The notes: generated from the sequence alone by a model not told the origin. 64,000 nucleotides of DNA from Streptomyces sp. Mut1 (GCF_030719295.1 NZ_CP120997.1:3414501-3478500), one strand, 5' to 3'; counted from the first letter of the stretch, positions 15,528 to 23,679 are shown. Numbers and translations: made by a program.

Positions 15528-16690
15528 TCCGGCGTCCTCCCGCCCATGCGTGCCCGGTCGGCCGCCCGGGTGCCGTGGGTCCAGCCGTCCAGGTCGGTGG
15601 CGCCCCTGACCCGGGTGGTCGTGGTCCGGGGGAACATCTTCTCGGCGGTGTCGGTGACCGCCAGGTCCCGCGCGGCGAGCACGGGCAGCAGCCCGGAGGC
15701 GGCGCCCGCGCCGCTCCCGGCGCCGCCCTCCGCGTCCGCCTCGGCCGTGGCGCGGGCGGTGCCGTCGGCCAGCCGGGCGCCGAGGCGCTGGGCGTACGCC
15801 ATCAGGAAGGACTGCCGGAACGTCTTGGTCCGCTTGCGTCCGCCGGCCCGCTGCCCGGCCTCGGCCCGGGTCATCGCGGCGGTGCCCTGCACCAGCAGCG
15901 AGGTGTGGAGCAGTTCCACGGCCTCCAGGTCCGCCTCGAACCCCACGACCGTGGTGAAGCCGAAGTCGCTGTTCCACACGGCCCGGCAGCGGTTCGCCGA
16001 GGCCACCGCGTCGAGCAGGATCGCCTTGGCCGTCTCGTACGGGGCGTCCACACCGATACGGCACGCGCCCGGCGTGCGGTCGCCGTGGGTACGGGCCGCG
16101 AGCAGGGCCTCGTCGATGCTGTGCCGGGCCATCAGCTCCTGCGCCTTGGCGGAGAGCGCCTCCGCCTCCTCGGGGAATCCGGTCGCCTCCGCCTTCGCCA
16201 GCAGCGCGCGGATACGGGTCAGCATGCGGGGCTCGCCCGCGACGGGCGGCCGGTACAGCGCCTCGCGCGCCGCGCCGGGCGGCGGCCCGACGGGCTCGAT
16301 GACCGGCAGCGTGAGCAGCAGCCGGTAGAGCCCGAGCAGTGCTGAGGCGTACGAGAACCGGTCGGGCCGGCCCGGGGGCGGTGCGGCGGGCAGCTCGTCC
16401 AGCTGGGACCGCCAGCGCGGCGGCAGCTCCGGGTAGCGCCGGACCTCGGCGGCGATCAGCCCGGCGGCCAGCCCCGCCGCGTGCTCGTCCAGGTCGCGGC
16501 GGACGAAGCGGACGACATCGGCGGGCAGCCAGCCGCGCTCCCAGGCCCGCCGGACGAACTCCTCACCCCGGCGCACCAGCTCCGCGTCGGCGGCGGGGGC
16601 GGCGGCGAGCAGCGAGGCGCCGGTGTCGAGGCCGGCGTCGTCGTCCGTATAGAGGGCGGCTGCGAACGCCTGGTCGATCACCGGTTCCAT
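15515..16690 (-). CDS. DUF2786 domain protein
   Basis: A 391-aa soluble protein. The DUF2786 motif sits near residues 165-200: MLTRIRALLAKAEATGFPEEAEALSAKAQELMARHSID. The N-terminal part is helical and Ala-rich; the C-terminal part contains FGFTTVVGFEADLEAVELLHTSLLVQ and KTFRQSFLMAYAQRLGARL. Related proteins occur in phages and plasmids as well as in actinobacterial chromosomes, with no known activity. TACCCT (16702-16697, minus) ends 6 nt before the ATG at 16690 and no Shine-Dalgarno is visible, so the mRNA is probably leaderless. Its 3' end is the last copy of a repeat that continues downstream. Confidence 0.85.
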   Translation of the reverse strand: MEPVIDQAFAAALYTDDDAGLDTGASLLAAAPAADAELVRRGEEFVRRAWERGWLPADVVRFVRRDLDEHAAGLAAGLIAAEVRRYPELPPRWRSQLDELPAAPPPGRPDRFSYASALLGLYRLLLTLPVIEPVGPPPGAAREALYRPPVAGEPRMLTRIRALLAKAEATGFPEEAEALSAKAQELMARHSIDEALLAARTHGDRTPGACRIGVDAPYETAKAILLDAVASANRCRAVWNSDFGFTTVVGFEADLEAVELLHTSLLVQGTAAMTRAEAGQRAGGRKRTKTFRQSFLMAYAQRLGARLADGTARATAEADAEGGAGSGAGAASGLLPVLAARDLAVTDTAEKMFPRTTTTRVRGATDLDGWTHGTRAADRARMGGRTPEIRD

Positions 16691-16724
16691 GAGGTCAGGG
16701 TAGGCGGGGCGGGACGCACAGGAT

Positions 16725-16745
16725 TCATCCACACCCTGTGGATAT
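16725..16745. promoter_or_regulatory. Pair of convergent DnaA-box-like 9-mers
   Basis: TCATCCACA (16725-16733) and ATATCCACA on the other strand (16745-16737), separated by CCC, giving the perfect inverted repeat ATCCACA-CCC-TGTGGAT. Each 9-mer differs from TTATCCACA by one base. It lies between the divergent DUF2786 and polymerase-like genes. Confidence 0.35.
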
Positions 16746-16854
16746 CGAACGCGTGGGCGGCGCACGGCTGATCCACGGCTGGTGCGCGGGCGGACCGCGG
16801 GGGGGCGCCCGTGTCCGGCCGGCGTTGTCAGTGGCGGGTGCCAGACTCGGCCGC

Positions 16855-18567
16855 ATGACCGAACGCTGGGCGCTGGCCGTCACGGAGGGCGGGGGTGCGC
16901 GGCTCGCCCCGCTGGACCGCGCGGGCCTGCCCGCGGGCCCGGTCCTGGCCGAGCCCGACGTGGCCGCGGCCGTCCGCTCCCGGCCCGACGTCACCCGCTG
17001 GGTGTGGCGCTCGACGCCCGAGGTCTACCCGCGCCTGCTCGCCGCCGGGGTGCGGGTCGAGCGCTGTTACGACGTGGAGGTCGCCGAGTCCCTGCTGCTG
17101 GGCCACGAGGGCCGGCTCGGGGAGCCCCGCTCCGCCGCGGCCGCCCTGGCCCGGCTGCGCGGCGGCCCGGTGCCGCCCGATCCGCCGCCCCGGTCGGCGG
17201 TGCCCGGCTCCCAGTCCTCCCTGTTCGAACCGTCCTCGGGCCCCGAGCTGCCCTTCGACGCGCTGGTCGAGGTGTACGCGGCCCAGCTCGCCCGCCACGA
17301 CGCCACGGACCGGCCGGACCGGATGCGCCTGCTGACGGCCGCCGAGTCGGCGGGCATGCTGGTCGCCGCCGAGATGAACCGCTCGGGCCTGCCCTGGCGG
17401 GCCGACGTCCACCGCGAGGTGCTGCACGAGATGCTCGGCGAGCGGTACGCGGGCGGCGGCGAGCCCCGCCGGCTGGCCGAGCTGGCCGACGAGGTGTCCG
17501 CCGCCTTCGGCCGCCGGGTGCGCCCGGACCTGCCCGCCGATGTGGTGAAGGCGTTCGCGCAGGCCGGTATCAAGGTGCGCTCGACGCGCCGCTGGGAGCT
17601 GGAGGCGCTGGACCACCCGGCGGTCGAGCCGCTCATCGCCTACAAGAAGCTGTACCGGATCTGGACCGCGCACGGCTGGAGCTGGCTCCAGGACTGGGTC
17701 CGCGACGGCCGCTTCCGCCCCGAGTACCAGCCGGGCGGCACGGTCAGCGGGCGGTGGACGACCAACGGCGGCGGGGCGCTCCAGATCCCCAAGGTGATCC
17801 GGCGGGCCGTCGTCGCCGACGCGGGCTGGCGCCTGGTCGTCGCGGACGCCGACCAGATGGAGCCGAGGGTGCTGGCCGCGATCTCCCGGGACCCCGGCCT
17901 CATGGAGGTGGCGGGACACGACGGCGACCTCTACACCGCGCTGTCCGACCGCGCCTTCCACGGCGACCGCGACCACGCCAAGATCGCGCTCCTCGGTGCC
18001 GTCTACGGCCAGACCTCCGGCGACGGCCTGAAGAATCTGGCGGCCCTGCGCCGCAGGTTCCCGCGCGCGGTGTCCTATGTGGACGACGCCGCGAAGGCCG
18101 GCGAGGAGGGCCGTCTCGTACGCACCTGGCTGGGCCGCACCAGCCCGCCCGCGGCCGGCCACGGGGAGGACGGCGAAGCCGGAATCCCCCAGGAGGAAGC
18201 CGAGTCGGACCCGGCCGGGTCCGAACGGCCCACGGGCTACGGCTTCCTGCCGGGCTACGCCTCCACCGACGCCCGTGCGCGCGGCCGGTTCACCCGCAAC
18301 TTCGTGGTGCAGGGCAGCGCCGCCGACTGGGCGCTGCTCCTCCTGGCGGCGCTGCGCCGGTCGGTGGCGGCCGCCGGGCTCCGGGCGGAGCTGGTGTTCT
18401 TCCAGCACGACGAGGTGATCGTGCACTGCCCGCTGGAGGAGACCGGGGCGGTGGTGACGGCGATCCGGGAGGCCGCCGAGCTGGCCGGCCGGACGGCTTT
18501 CGGCGAGACGCCGGTCCGTTTCCCGTTCACCACGGCCGTGGTGGAGCGCTACTCGGACGCGAAGTGA
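16855..18567 (+). CDS. Family A DNA polymerase-like protein (bifunctional 3'-5' exonuclease/polymerase annotation)
   Basis: A 570-aa protein. The polymerase half has the three family A motifs: motif A as VVADADQMEPRVLAA (about residue 340), motif B around HAKIALLGAVYGQTSG, and motif C as FFQHDEVIVHCP near 525. The N-terminal 200 residues correspond to the 3'-5' exonuclease fold, but I cannot see an intact DEDD set, so proofreading may be lost. There is no 5'-nuclease domain, unlike housekeeping Pol I. A widely conserved streptomycete gene thought to be a repair or accessory polymerase. CAGACT ends 7 nt before the ATG at 16855 and no ribosome site is visible. Confidence 0.88.
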   Translation: MTERWALAVTEGGGARLAPLDRAGLPAGPVLAEPDVAAAVRSRPDVTRWVWRSTPEVYPRLLAAGVRVERCYDVEVAESLLLGHEGRLGEPRSAAAALARLRGGPVPPDPPPRSAVPGSQSSLFEPSSGPELPFDALVEVYAAQLARHDATDRPDRMRLLTAAESAGMLVAAEMNRSGLPWRADVHREVLHEMLGERYAGGGEPRRLAELADEVSAAFGRRVRPDLPADVVKAFAQAGIKVRSTRRWELEALDHPAVEPLIAYKKLYRIWTAHGWSWLQDWVRDGRFRPEYQPGGTVSGRWTTNGGGALQIPKVIRRAVVADAGWRLVVADADQMEPRVLAAISRDPGLMEVAGHDGDLYTALSDRAFHGDRDHAKIALLGAVYGQTSGDGLKNLAALRRRFPRAVSYVDDAAKAGEEGRLVRTWLGRTSPPAAGHGEDGEAGIPQEEAESDPAGSERPTGYGFLPGYASTDARARGRFTRNFVVQGSAADWALLLLAALRRSVAAAGLRAELVFFQHDEVIVHCPLEETGAVVTAIREAAELAGRTAFGETPVRFPFTTAVVERYSDAK

Positions 18568-18619
18568 CGGGTCCGGGCCCGCACTCCCCCCGGGCGATGC
18601 GCCCAAGTAGGTTCCTGTC

Positions 18620-19303
18620 ATGCGAATAGGCCAACTGCTGGGCAGCGGACGCGATGCGGACGTGTACGAGCTGGACGAGGCGTGGGTCCTGCGGCGCTAC
18701 CGCGCCGGGATGGACGCCTCCCGCGAACTGCCCGTCATGTCCTACCTCTCGGCCTCCGGCTACCCGGTCCCCCGGCTCGGCCCGCAGCCCCCGTCGGCCC
18801 GGCCCGGCGACCTGGTCCTGCAACGCCTGCACGGTCCGACGATGCTGGAGTCCCTGCTGTCCGGGGCGGTCGGCGCCGAGGAGGGGGCCGCCCTGCTGGC
18901 CGGTCTGCTCGCGGACCTGCACACGGTCCCGGCCCGGCTCTCGCCCGACCCCGAGGACCGCGTCCTGCACCTCGATCTGCACCCGGACAACGTGATACTG
19001 ACGGCGGACGGCCCGGTCGTGATCGACTGGAGCAACGCCGAGGAGGGCCCGCCGGCCCTGGACCGGGCCATGTCGGCGCTGATCCTGGCGCAGGTGGCCG
19101 TCGATCCGGCCCATCCGGCGGCGGTCGACGCCCGGGTGCTGGTCACCACCCTGGTCCCGCTCCTGGCCGCCGCCGACGACGGCATCCCGGCCCGCCACCT
19201 CGCCGACGCGGCCACCCGCCGCACCCTCAACCCGACGATGAGCCCGGCCGAGACGGGACTCATCGCCGAGGCGGCGGAGCTGGTCGCCTCACTCGCCACG
19301 TAG
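18620..19303 (+). CDS. Aminoglycoside-phosphotransferase-like kinase
   Basis: A 227-aa protein with a compact protein-kinase-like fold. Seen: the glycine-rich start IGQLLGSGRDADVYEL, the catalytic loop HLDLHPDNVIL (HxDxxxxN) and the Mg-binding VVIDWSNAEEGPPALDRA (in place of DFG). These proteins phosphorylate small molecules such as aminoglycosides, choline or fructosamines; no resistance phenotype should be assumed from this. TAGGTT (18608-18613) ends 6 nt before the ATG without a Shine-Dalgarno, so it is probably leaderless. It starts 52 bp after the polymerase-like gene. Confidence 0.82.
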   Translation: MRIGQLLGSGRDADVYELDEAWVLRRYRAGMDASRELPVMSYLSASGYPVPRLGPQPPSARPGDLVLQRLHGPTMLESLLSGAVGAEEGAALLAGLLADLHTVPARLSPDPEDRVLHLDLHPDNVILTADGPVVIDWSNAEEGPPALDRAMSALILAQVAVDPAHPAAVDARVLVTTLVPLLAAADDGIPARHLADAATRRTLNPTMSPAETGLIAEAAELVASLAT

Positions 19304-19312
19304 GCCCCCCGA

Positions 19313-19490
19313 CTACCGCCGGAAAAGCGCCGGTTCGACCAACCGCGCACGCAGGGCGAGCGAGGCGGACAGCACGGCGAAGTCGCGCGCCCGGTCCGAT
19401 GCCGCCACCACCTGCGTGTTGGCCGGCGCGATCCCCGCGTACACCAAGGCGATGACCAGGACCATCAGCAGCCCGCTCCGGGTACTGTCC
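19313..19490 (-). pseudogene. Remnant of an FtsX-type ABC transporter permease
   Basis: On the minus strand a fragment of about 55 codons ends at a TAG at 19313: GLLMVLVIALVYAGIAPANTQ, then VVAASDRARDFAVLSASLAL. This is the last-but-one membrane segment and the following ANTxVMATSDRxRD loop of macrolide-exporter-type FtsX permeases. The usual continuation (LRLAGATRRQ and the final helix) is replaced by RARLVEPALFRR and a stop. No start codon, N-terminal domain or ATPase partner is present. Confidence 0.6.
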
Positions 19491-19498
19491 CCGGCCGG

Positions 19499-19608
19499 GG
19501 CGGGCTCACCTCAGACCGCCCGCCGCGCGGCTCATCTCAGGCCGCCCGCCCGCGCGGCTCGCCTCAGACCGCCCGCCCGAGCGGCTCGCCTCAGGCCGTC
19601 GGCGTGGC
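19499..19608. repeat. 27-bp tandem repeats overlapping the 3' end of the TetR gene
   Basis: Four degenerate units of CGGCTCGCCTCAGACCGCCC type. The unit nearest the TetR gene contains its stop codon (TGA, complement of 19591-19593); the others repeat this stop-codon context downstream. Confidence 0.7.
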
Positions 19609-20190
19609 GGGCCGGACGCCGGGCAGGGCCTGCCGGGCGAAGGCCACGACATGGGCGCGCAGATCGGGACCGCCGTCGGCCCCGGCTTCGGTACCGATGA
19701 CGAGCCGCGCGAGCTGCGGCACCGCGTTGGGCCAGGCGGCGAGCCCGATCAGGCTGAGCAGGCAGGCCGCGACCTGCGGCGACGCCTCGGTCCCGAAGCT
19801 CTCGGCCAGGGCGGCGATCTTCTCCTCGTAGTGGCCGCGGCGCCGCTCCTCGTTGGGCAGCACGCCCTCGCGGTAGTGCAGGCCTTCCCAGAAGAAGAGC
19901 CGGACGAGGACCGGATTGTCCCGGTGGAAGTCGTACACCCGGCCCACGTACTCCGCAGGATCGTCGCCGCCCTTGAGCGGGACGGCCTCGGCCAGCTCGT
20001 CCAGCGCACGCCCCACGACCGCGTCGAACAGCTTCTGCTTGTTGCCGAAGTACCCGTAGATCCGCTCCTTGTTCACGCCCGCCAGCTCGGCGATGCGGTC
20101 GACGCGCGCTCCGGCGATTCCGTAAGCCGCGAATTCCTCCTTCGCCGCCGCGAGGAGCCGTTCCTTGGTGTGGGTCGTGTCCGGGGTCAT
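19591..20190 (-). CDS. TetR family transcriptional regulator
   Basis: A 199-aa regulator. Residues 8-55 are the TetR helix-turn-helix (KERLLAAAKEEFAAYGIAGARVDRIAELAGVNKERIYGYFGNKQKLF). The C-terminal ligand domain includes VLVRLFFWEGLHYREGVL. The ATG at 20190 is preceded by TACGCT (20202-20197, minus) at a 6-nt distance and no Shine-Dalgarno, so it is probably leaderless; an upstream in-frame start at 20244 would lie inside the operator-like repeat. A nested palindrome (20220-20262) separates it from the divergent small membrane protein and SDR genes, its likely targets. Confidence 0.9.
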   Translation of the reverse strand: MTPDTTHTKERLLAAAKEEFAAYGIAGARVDRIAELAGVNKERIYGYFGNKQKLFDAVVGRALDELAEAVPLKGGDDPAEYVGRVYDFHRDNPVLVRLFFWEGLHYREGVLPNEERRRGHYEEKIAALAESFGTEASPQVAACLLSLIGLAAWPNAVPQLARLVIGTEAGADGGPDLRAHVVAFARQALPGVRPATPTA

Positions 20191-20219
20191 GGGACCAGCG
20201 TAGAACGGCTTCGCACGGA

Positions 20220-20262
20220 TGCCAACCAGCTGGATGGTTGACACTCAACTGTTTGGTTGGCA
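20220..20262. promoter_or_regulatory. Nested inverted repeats, probable TetR operator
   Basis: Outer arms TGCCAACCA (20220-20228) and TGGTTGGCA (20254-20262) are perfect; inside them GTTGA-CAC-TCAAC (20237-20249) is a second perfect palindrome. Together they make a 43-bp structure able to bind two dimers. Confidence 0.65.
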
Positions 20263-20379
20263 GAGTGGCCCGCGGCACCACAGACGCCCAGGCACCAGGC
20301 ACCACCTTCCGCACGCATCCACACATCCACACATCCACACATCCAAGCCTCCACACCACCGCACCGGACGGGACTCCTC

Positions 20380-20658
20380 ATGACCACCGCCACCTGCCCC
20401 ACCACCGCATCCGCCACCTCCACCACGACCGCCCAGCCGCCCGCGCCGCCCTCCGTGCACACGCGCGCCGTGCTCACCTGGATCGCGGTTTTCGCCGCCC
20501 TGACCGTCGTGCAACTGCTCGTCGGCCCCTACGTCAAGGGCTTCCCGATGCTCCTGCGCACTCTGGTCATCACGGGGATCGTCGTGCCGGCCGTCGTCTA
20601 CTCCCTGGTGCCGAATCTGCTGAGGGCCCGCACCGCGGTCCTGCGCCGCCGCGCCTGA
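20380..20658 (+). CDS. Small two-segment membrane protein
   Basis: A 92-aa protein. After a Thr/Ala-rich N-terminus come two hydrophobic segments (VLTWIAVFAALTVVQLLVG and MLLRTLVITGIVVPAVVYSLV) joined by a short PYVKGFP loop, and a basic C-terminus. The pattern resembles the C-terminal membrane part of membrane-anchored antibiotic-biosynthesis-monooxygenase-like proteins, but that enzyme domain is absent. Upstream are three ACACATCC repeats (about 20318-20345). It is divergent from the TetR gene and followed at 73 bp by the SDR gene, so probably co-regulated. Start choice: ATG at 20380, with GGGA upstream only. Confidence 0.65.
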   Translation: MTTATCPTTASATSTTTAQPPAPPSVHTRAVLTWIAVFAALTVVQLLVGPYVKGFPMLLRTLVITGIVVPAVVYSLVPNLLRARTAVLRRRA

Positions 20659-20731
20659 GCCGTACGACCGGAGTGGGAACGGCTCGAATTCCGTTGCCGG
20701 GAGGGGAGTTCGTCCAGCAGGATCAGCCCCC

Positions 20732-21616
20732 GTGACCACACCCGGACAGCCCACAACAGCCGCACAGCCCACCCCCGGACAGCCCACACCGGCCGCACAG
20801 CCCACCCCCGGACAGCCCACGCCGGCCGCACAGCCCACACCCGCCACCGACCCGGCACCCACCCCGCCCCGCCCGGTCGCCCTGATCACCGGGGTCGGCC
20901 GCACGGTCGGCATCGGCGCGGGCATCGCGCGTCAACTGGCCGCCTCCGGCTGGGATATCGCCTTCACCTACTGGACGCCGTACGACCGGCGCATGACCTG
21001 GGGCGAGGAGCGCGGCGCGACCGCCGCCATCGAGGCGTCCCTCGCCGAGCACGGCGCCCGCACCGCGGCCATCGAGGCGGACCTCATCGACCCCGACGCC
21101 CCGACCCGGGTCTTCGACGAGGCGGAGCGCCGCATGGGACCCGTCACCGCGCTCGTACTGAGCCATGCGGAGTCGGTGGACTCGGGGCTGCTCGACACCA
21201 CCCTCGCGAGTTTCGACCGGCACTTCGCGGTGAACGCCCGCGCCACCTGGCTGCTGATCCGGGAGTACGGGCTGCGCTTCCGCTCCCCCGCCGGGTCGGG
21301 CCGGATCATCGCGCTCACCAGCGACCACACGGTCGGCAACCTCCCGTACGGGGCGAGCAAGGGCGCCCTGGACCGCATCACCCTGGCCGCCGCGCGCGAA
21401 CTGGCCCACCTGGGCGTGACCGCCAACGTCATCAACCCGGGCCCGGTGGACACCGGCTGGATGACCGAGGAGCTGGCGGACACCCTCGCGCGCGAGACTC
21501 CGCTCGGCCGCCTCGGCACTCCACGGGACACCGCGCACCTGGTCGACTTCCTCTGCTCACCGCAGGGCCAGTGGGTCAACGGCCAGCTGCTCAAGAGCAA
21601 CGGAGGTGCGGCATGA
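20732..21616 (+). CDS. Short-chain dehydrogenase/reductase
   Basis: A 294-aa NAD(P)-dependent oxidoreductase. From about residue 48: VALITGVGRTVGIGAGIAR (TGxxxGxG cofactor loop), SHAESVDSGLL, the catalytic TSDHTVGNLPYGASKGAL (YxxxK, with Ser/Thr before it), and NVINPGPVDTGWM. Unusual is the N-terminal extension of about 45 residues made of QPTPGQPTPAA repeats, coded by a 33-bp tandem repeat (about 20739-20848). The GTG at 20732 lies before the repeats; a later start would remove them, so their translation is not certain. Substrate unknown. Likely TetR-controlled with the preceding small gene. Confidence 0.85.
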   Translation: MTTPGQPTTAAQPTPGQPTPAAQPTPGQPTPAAQPTPATDPAPTPPRPVALITGVGRTVGIGAGIARQLAASGWDIAFTYWTPYDRRMTWGEERGATAAIEASLAEHGARTAAIEADLIDPDAPTRVFDEAERRMGPVTALVLSHAESVDSGLLDTTLASFDRHFAVNARATWLLIREYGLRFRSPAGSGRIIALTSDHTVGNLPYGASKGALDRITLAAARELAHLGVTANVINPGPVDTGWMTEELADTLARETPLGRLGTPRDTAHLVDFLCSPQGQWVNGQLLKSNGGAA

Positions 21617-21634
21617 CATCTCGACGACCATGAC

Positions 21635-21704
21635 GCAAGCGCTTCCGCCCCCTTGTCGCAGAGCAGCTAGGTCATTACTGTCACCACTGGTCGAAGCGCT
21701 TCGA
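21635..21704. promoter_or_regulatory. Two LacI-type operators before the GH43 gene
   Basis: TCGAAGCGCTTCGA (21691-21704) is a perfect 14-bp palindrome with the central AAGCGCTT typical of actinobacterial LacI-family sites. A second AAGCGCTT core lies at 21637-21644 (GCAAGCGCTTCC). The 54-bp spacing would suit cooperative binding or looping. No LacI gene is in the window. Confidence 0.7.
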
Positions 21705-21772
21705 TAGGCAACGCTCGGCCGCTCACCTCCTCCGGCAGCACGCGCTCGACGTACAGGAACGGATGTCATGCC

Positions 21773-23275
21773 ATGCCACCAGTCCGAGTCGGGACGAGCA
21801 CGACGGTCAGCAACCCCGTCATCCCCGGGTTCCACCCCGATCCCAGCGTCTGCCGCGTGGGCGAGGACTACTACCTGGCGTGCTCCAGCTTCGAGTACTT
21901 CCCCGGCGTCCCCCTCTTCCACAGCCGCGACCTGGTCAACTGGACTCAGATCGGCAATGCCCTGGACCGCCCGGAGCAGTTGCACCTGCCGGCGGACACG
22001 CGGTCGTCCGGCGGCATCTACGCGCCGACGCTCCGCCACCACGACGGCCGCTTCTGGCTGATCGTCACCAACGTCGTCGTCGGCAACCTCCTGTTCACGG
22101 CCACGGACCCGGCCGGCCCCTGGTCCGACCCGGTCCCGCTGCCCGGCGTCCCGGGCATCGATCCGGACCTGGCCTGGGACGAGGACGGCACCTGCTGGTG
22201 CACCGTGGCGGGGGTCTCCCAGGTCCGCATCGACCCGCGGACCGGCGAAACGCTGGGCGAACCCCGCCGCATCTGGTCCGGAACGCCGGGCGCGAAGGCC
22301 CCGGAGGCGCCGCACCTGTACCGGATCGGGGACCACTGGTACCTGCTCATCGCCGAAGGCGGCACCGAACGCGGCCACGGCGTCTCGATCGCGCGCGGCC
22401 CCTCGCCGTCCGGCCCGTTCGAGCCGTGCCCGGACAACCCGGTCCTCACCCACCGCGGCCGCGAACACCCCATCCAGAACACCGGCCACGGCGACCTGGT
22501 GCAGGGCCCCGACGGCTCGTGGTGGCTGGTGCTGCTCGGCGTGCGTCCGGGCGGCGGCTCCCCCGGCTGGCACGTGCTCGGCCGGGAGACCTTCCTGGCC
22601 CCGGTGACCTGGGTGGACGGCTGGCCCGTCGTCGGCGAGCTGTCCCCGGACCTGCCGGCACCCCCGTGGCCGCTCGTCCCCGCGCCCGCCGCCCCCGCCC
22701 GGGACGACTTCGACCTCGCCGAGCCGTACCCGTACTGGATCTCGCCCCGCCGCTCGACGGCCGCCCGGTCCGGTACGAAGGAGCGCCCCGGCTGGCTGAC
22801 CCTGCACGGCCGGGGCGGCACCCTGGACGACCCGGACGCGGTGTTCGTGGGCCGCCGCCAGCAGCACCTCTCGTGCCGGGCCCGCACCCTGGCCGACGCG
22901 TCGGACGGCCGTGGCGGCCTCGCGGTCCGGCTGGACGAACTGCACCACTACGCGATCGAGACGGGCGGCGGCGAGGTGCGCCTGATCGCCCGCATCGGCC
23001 CCCTGCGCACCGTGGTCGCCTCCCGCCCCGCCCCGCCCGGCCCCCTGGTCCTCGGCATCGACGTGACCCGTACCGAACCGCCCCACGACCCCTGCACCGG
23101 ACCGGACACGGTGGCGCTGGGCTTCGAGGAACAGGACGGCACCTTCACCACGCTCGGCACCCTGGACGGCCGCTACCTCTCCACCGAGGTCACCGGCGGT
23201 TTCACCGGCCGCGTCATCGGCCTGTACGCCGCGAGCGGCACCGTCCACTTCGACTGGTTCGACTACACCGCTTGA
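21773..23275 (+). CDS. Glycoside hydrolase family 43 (beta-xylosidase/arabinofuranosidase-like)
   Basis: A 500-aa protein without a signal peptide, so probably cytoplasmic. It opens with NPVIPGFHPDPSVCRVGEDYYLACSSFEYFPGVP, the first blade of the GH43 five-bladed propeller with the general-base Asp (HPDP). GIDPDLAWDEDGTCW carries the pKa-modulating Asp and APEAPHLYRIGDHWYLLIAEGG the general-acid Glu. Residues 320-500 are the C-terminal beta-sandwich of the xylosidase subgroup. It would cleave xylo- or arabino-oligosaccharides taken up from plant biomass. LacI-type operators upstream support sugar control. Uptake genes are not adjacent, which suggests an isolated accessory gene. Confidence 0.9.
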   Translation: MPPVRVGTSTTVSNPVIPGFHPDPSVCRVGEDYYLACSSFEYFPGVPLFHSRDLVNWTQIGNALDRPEQLHLPADTRSSGGIYAPTLRHHDGRFWLIVTNVVVGNLLFTATDPAGPWSDPVPLPGVPGIDPDLAWDEDGTCWCTVAGVSQVRIDPRTGETLGEPRRIWSGTPGAKAPEAPHLYRIGDHWYLLIAEGGTERGHGVSIARGPSPSGPFEPCPDNPVLTHRGREHPIQNTGHGDLVQGPDGSWWLVLLGVRPGGGSPGWHVLGRETFLAPVTWVDGWPVVGELSPDLPAPPWPLVPAPAAPARDDFDLAEPYPYWISPRRSTAARSGTKERPGWLTLHGRGGTLDDPDAVFVGRRQQHLSCRARTLADASDGRGGLAVRLDELHHYAIETGGGEVRLIARIGPLRTVVASRPAPPGPLVLGIDVTRTEPPHDPCTGPDTVALGFEEQDGTFTTLGTLDGRYLSTEVTGGFTGRVIGLYAASGTVHFDWFDYTA

Positions 23276-23355
23276 GCGGTCGCTCACACGGGTTGCCGGA
23301 TCTGCAACGGGGCGGTCAGCGCGTCACCGAAGGCGGGCGGGCGCGCCCCCCAGAG

Positions 23356-23574
23356 GTGATCGCATATCCGGTGTGGCCCGTGGTGTGCCAGGGCAGGGCG
23401 AACGCCTCGACACCGGGGAAGACCTCCTCACCGGTGACCAAGGCATACGAACTGACCGACGCGCTGCCCGGCGCCCGACTGCGCACCATTCCCGACGCCG
23501 GCCATCTCGTCCAGGAGGACGCCCCGGCGGAACTGCTGTCCGCCCTGTGGGAATTCCTCCACGACATGCCCTGA
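23356..23574 (+). pseudogene. 3' remnant of an alpha/beta hydrolase gene
   Basis: The last 70 codons of an alpha/beta-hydrolase reading frame without the nucleophile half. YELTDALPGARLRTIPDAGH and LVQEDAPAELLSALWEFL carry the C-terminal catalytic His and its usual context; further upstream the frame degrades (PVVCQGRANASTPGK where WGxxDxxxP would be expected). No start or ribosome site. It lies directly beyond the 3' end of tRNA-Thr. Confidence 0.65.
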
Positions 23575-23637
23575 GGCCCCCGCCGCACCGCGAAACCGGG
23601 GAACCCCACCCTCACCCGACCACATCGACCGAACGCG

Positions 23638-23670
23638 AAAACCCCAGGTCACGGCGAGTGAGTCCCGGGG
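23638..23670 (-). terminator. Terminator of tRNA-Thr
   Basis: On the minus strand CCCCGGG (23670-23664) pairs with CCTGGGG (23648-23642), one mismatch, and is followed by TTTT. It lies 10 nt after the tRNA 3' end. Confidence 0.55.
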
Positions 23671-23679
23671 CTTCCACAG

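Noticed and set aside
18620..19303. Aminoglycoside resistance gene
   Set aside because: Only the general kinase fold is visible; the family is broad and no resistance enzyme signature can be recognised.
19591..23275. TetR, SDR and GH43 region as part of a biosynthetic gene cluster
   Set aside because: No synthase, carrier protein or tailoring set; the genes have separate operators and look like unrelated accessory genes.
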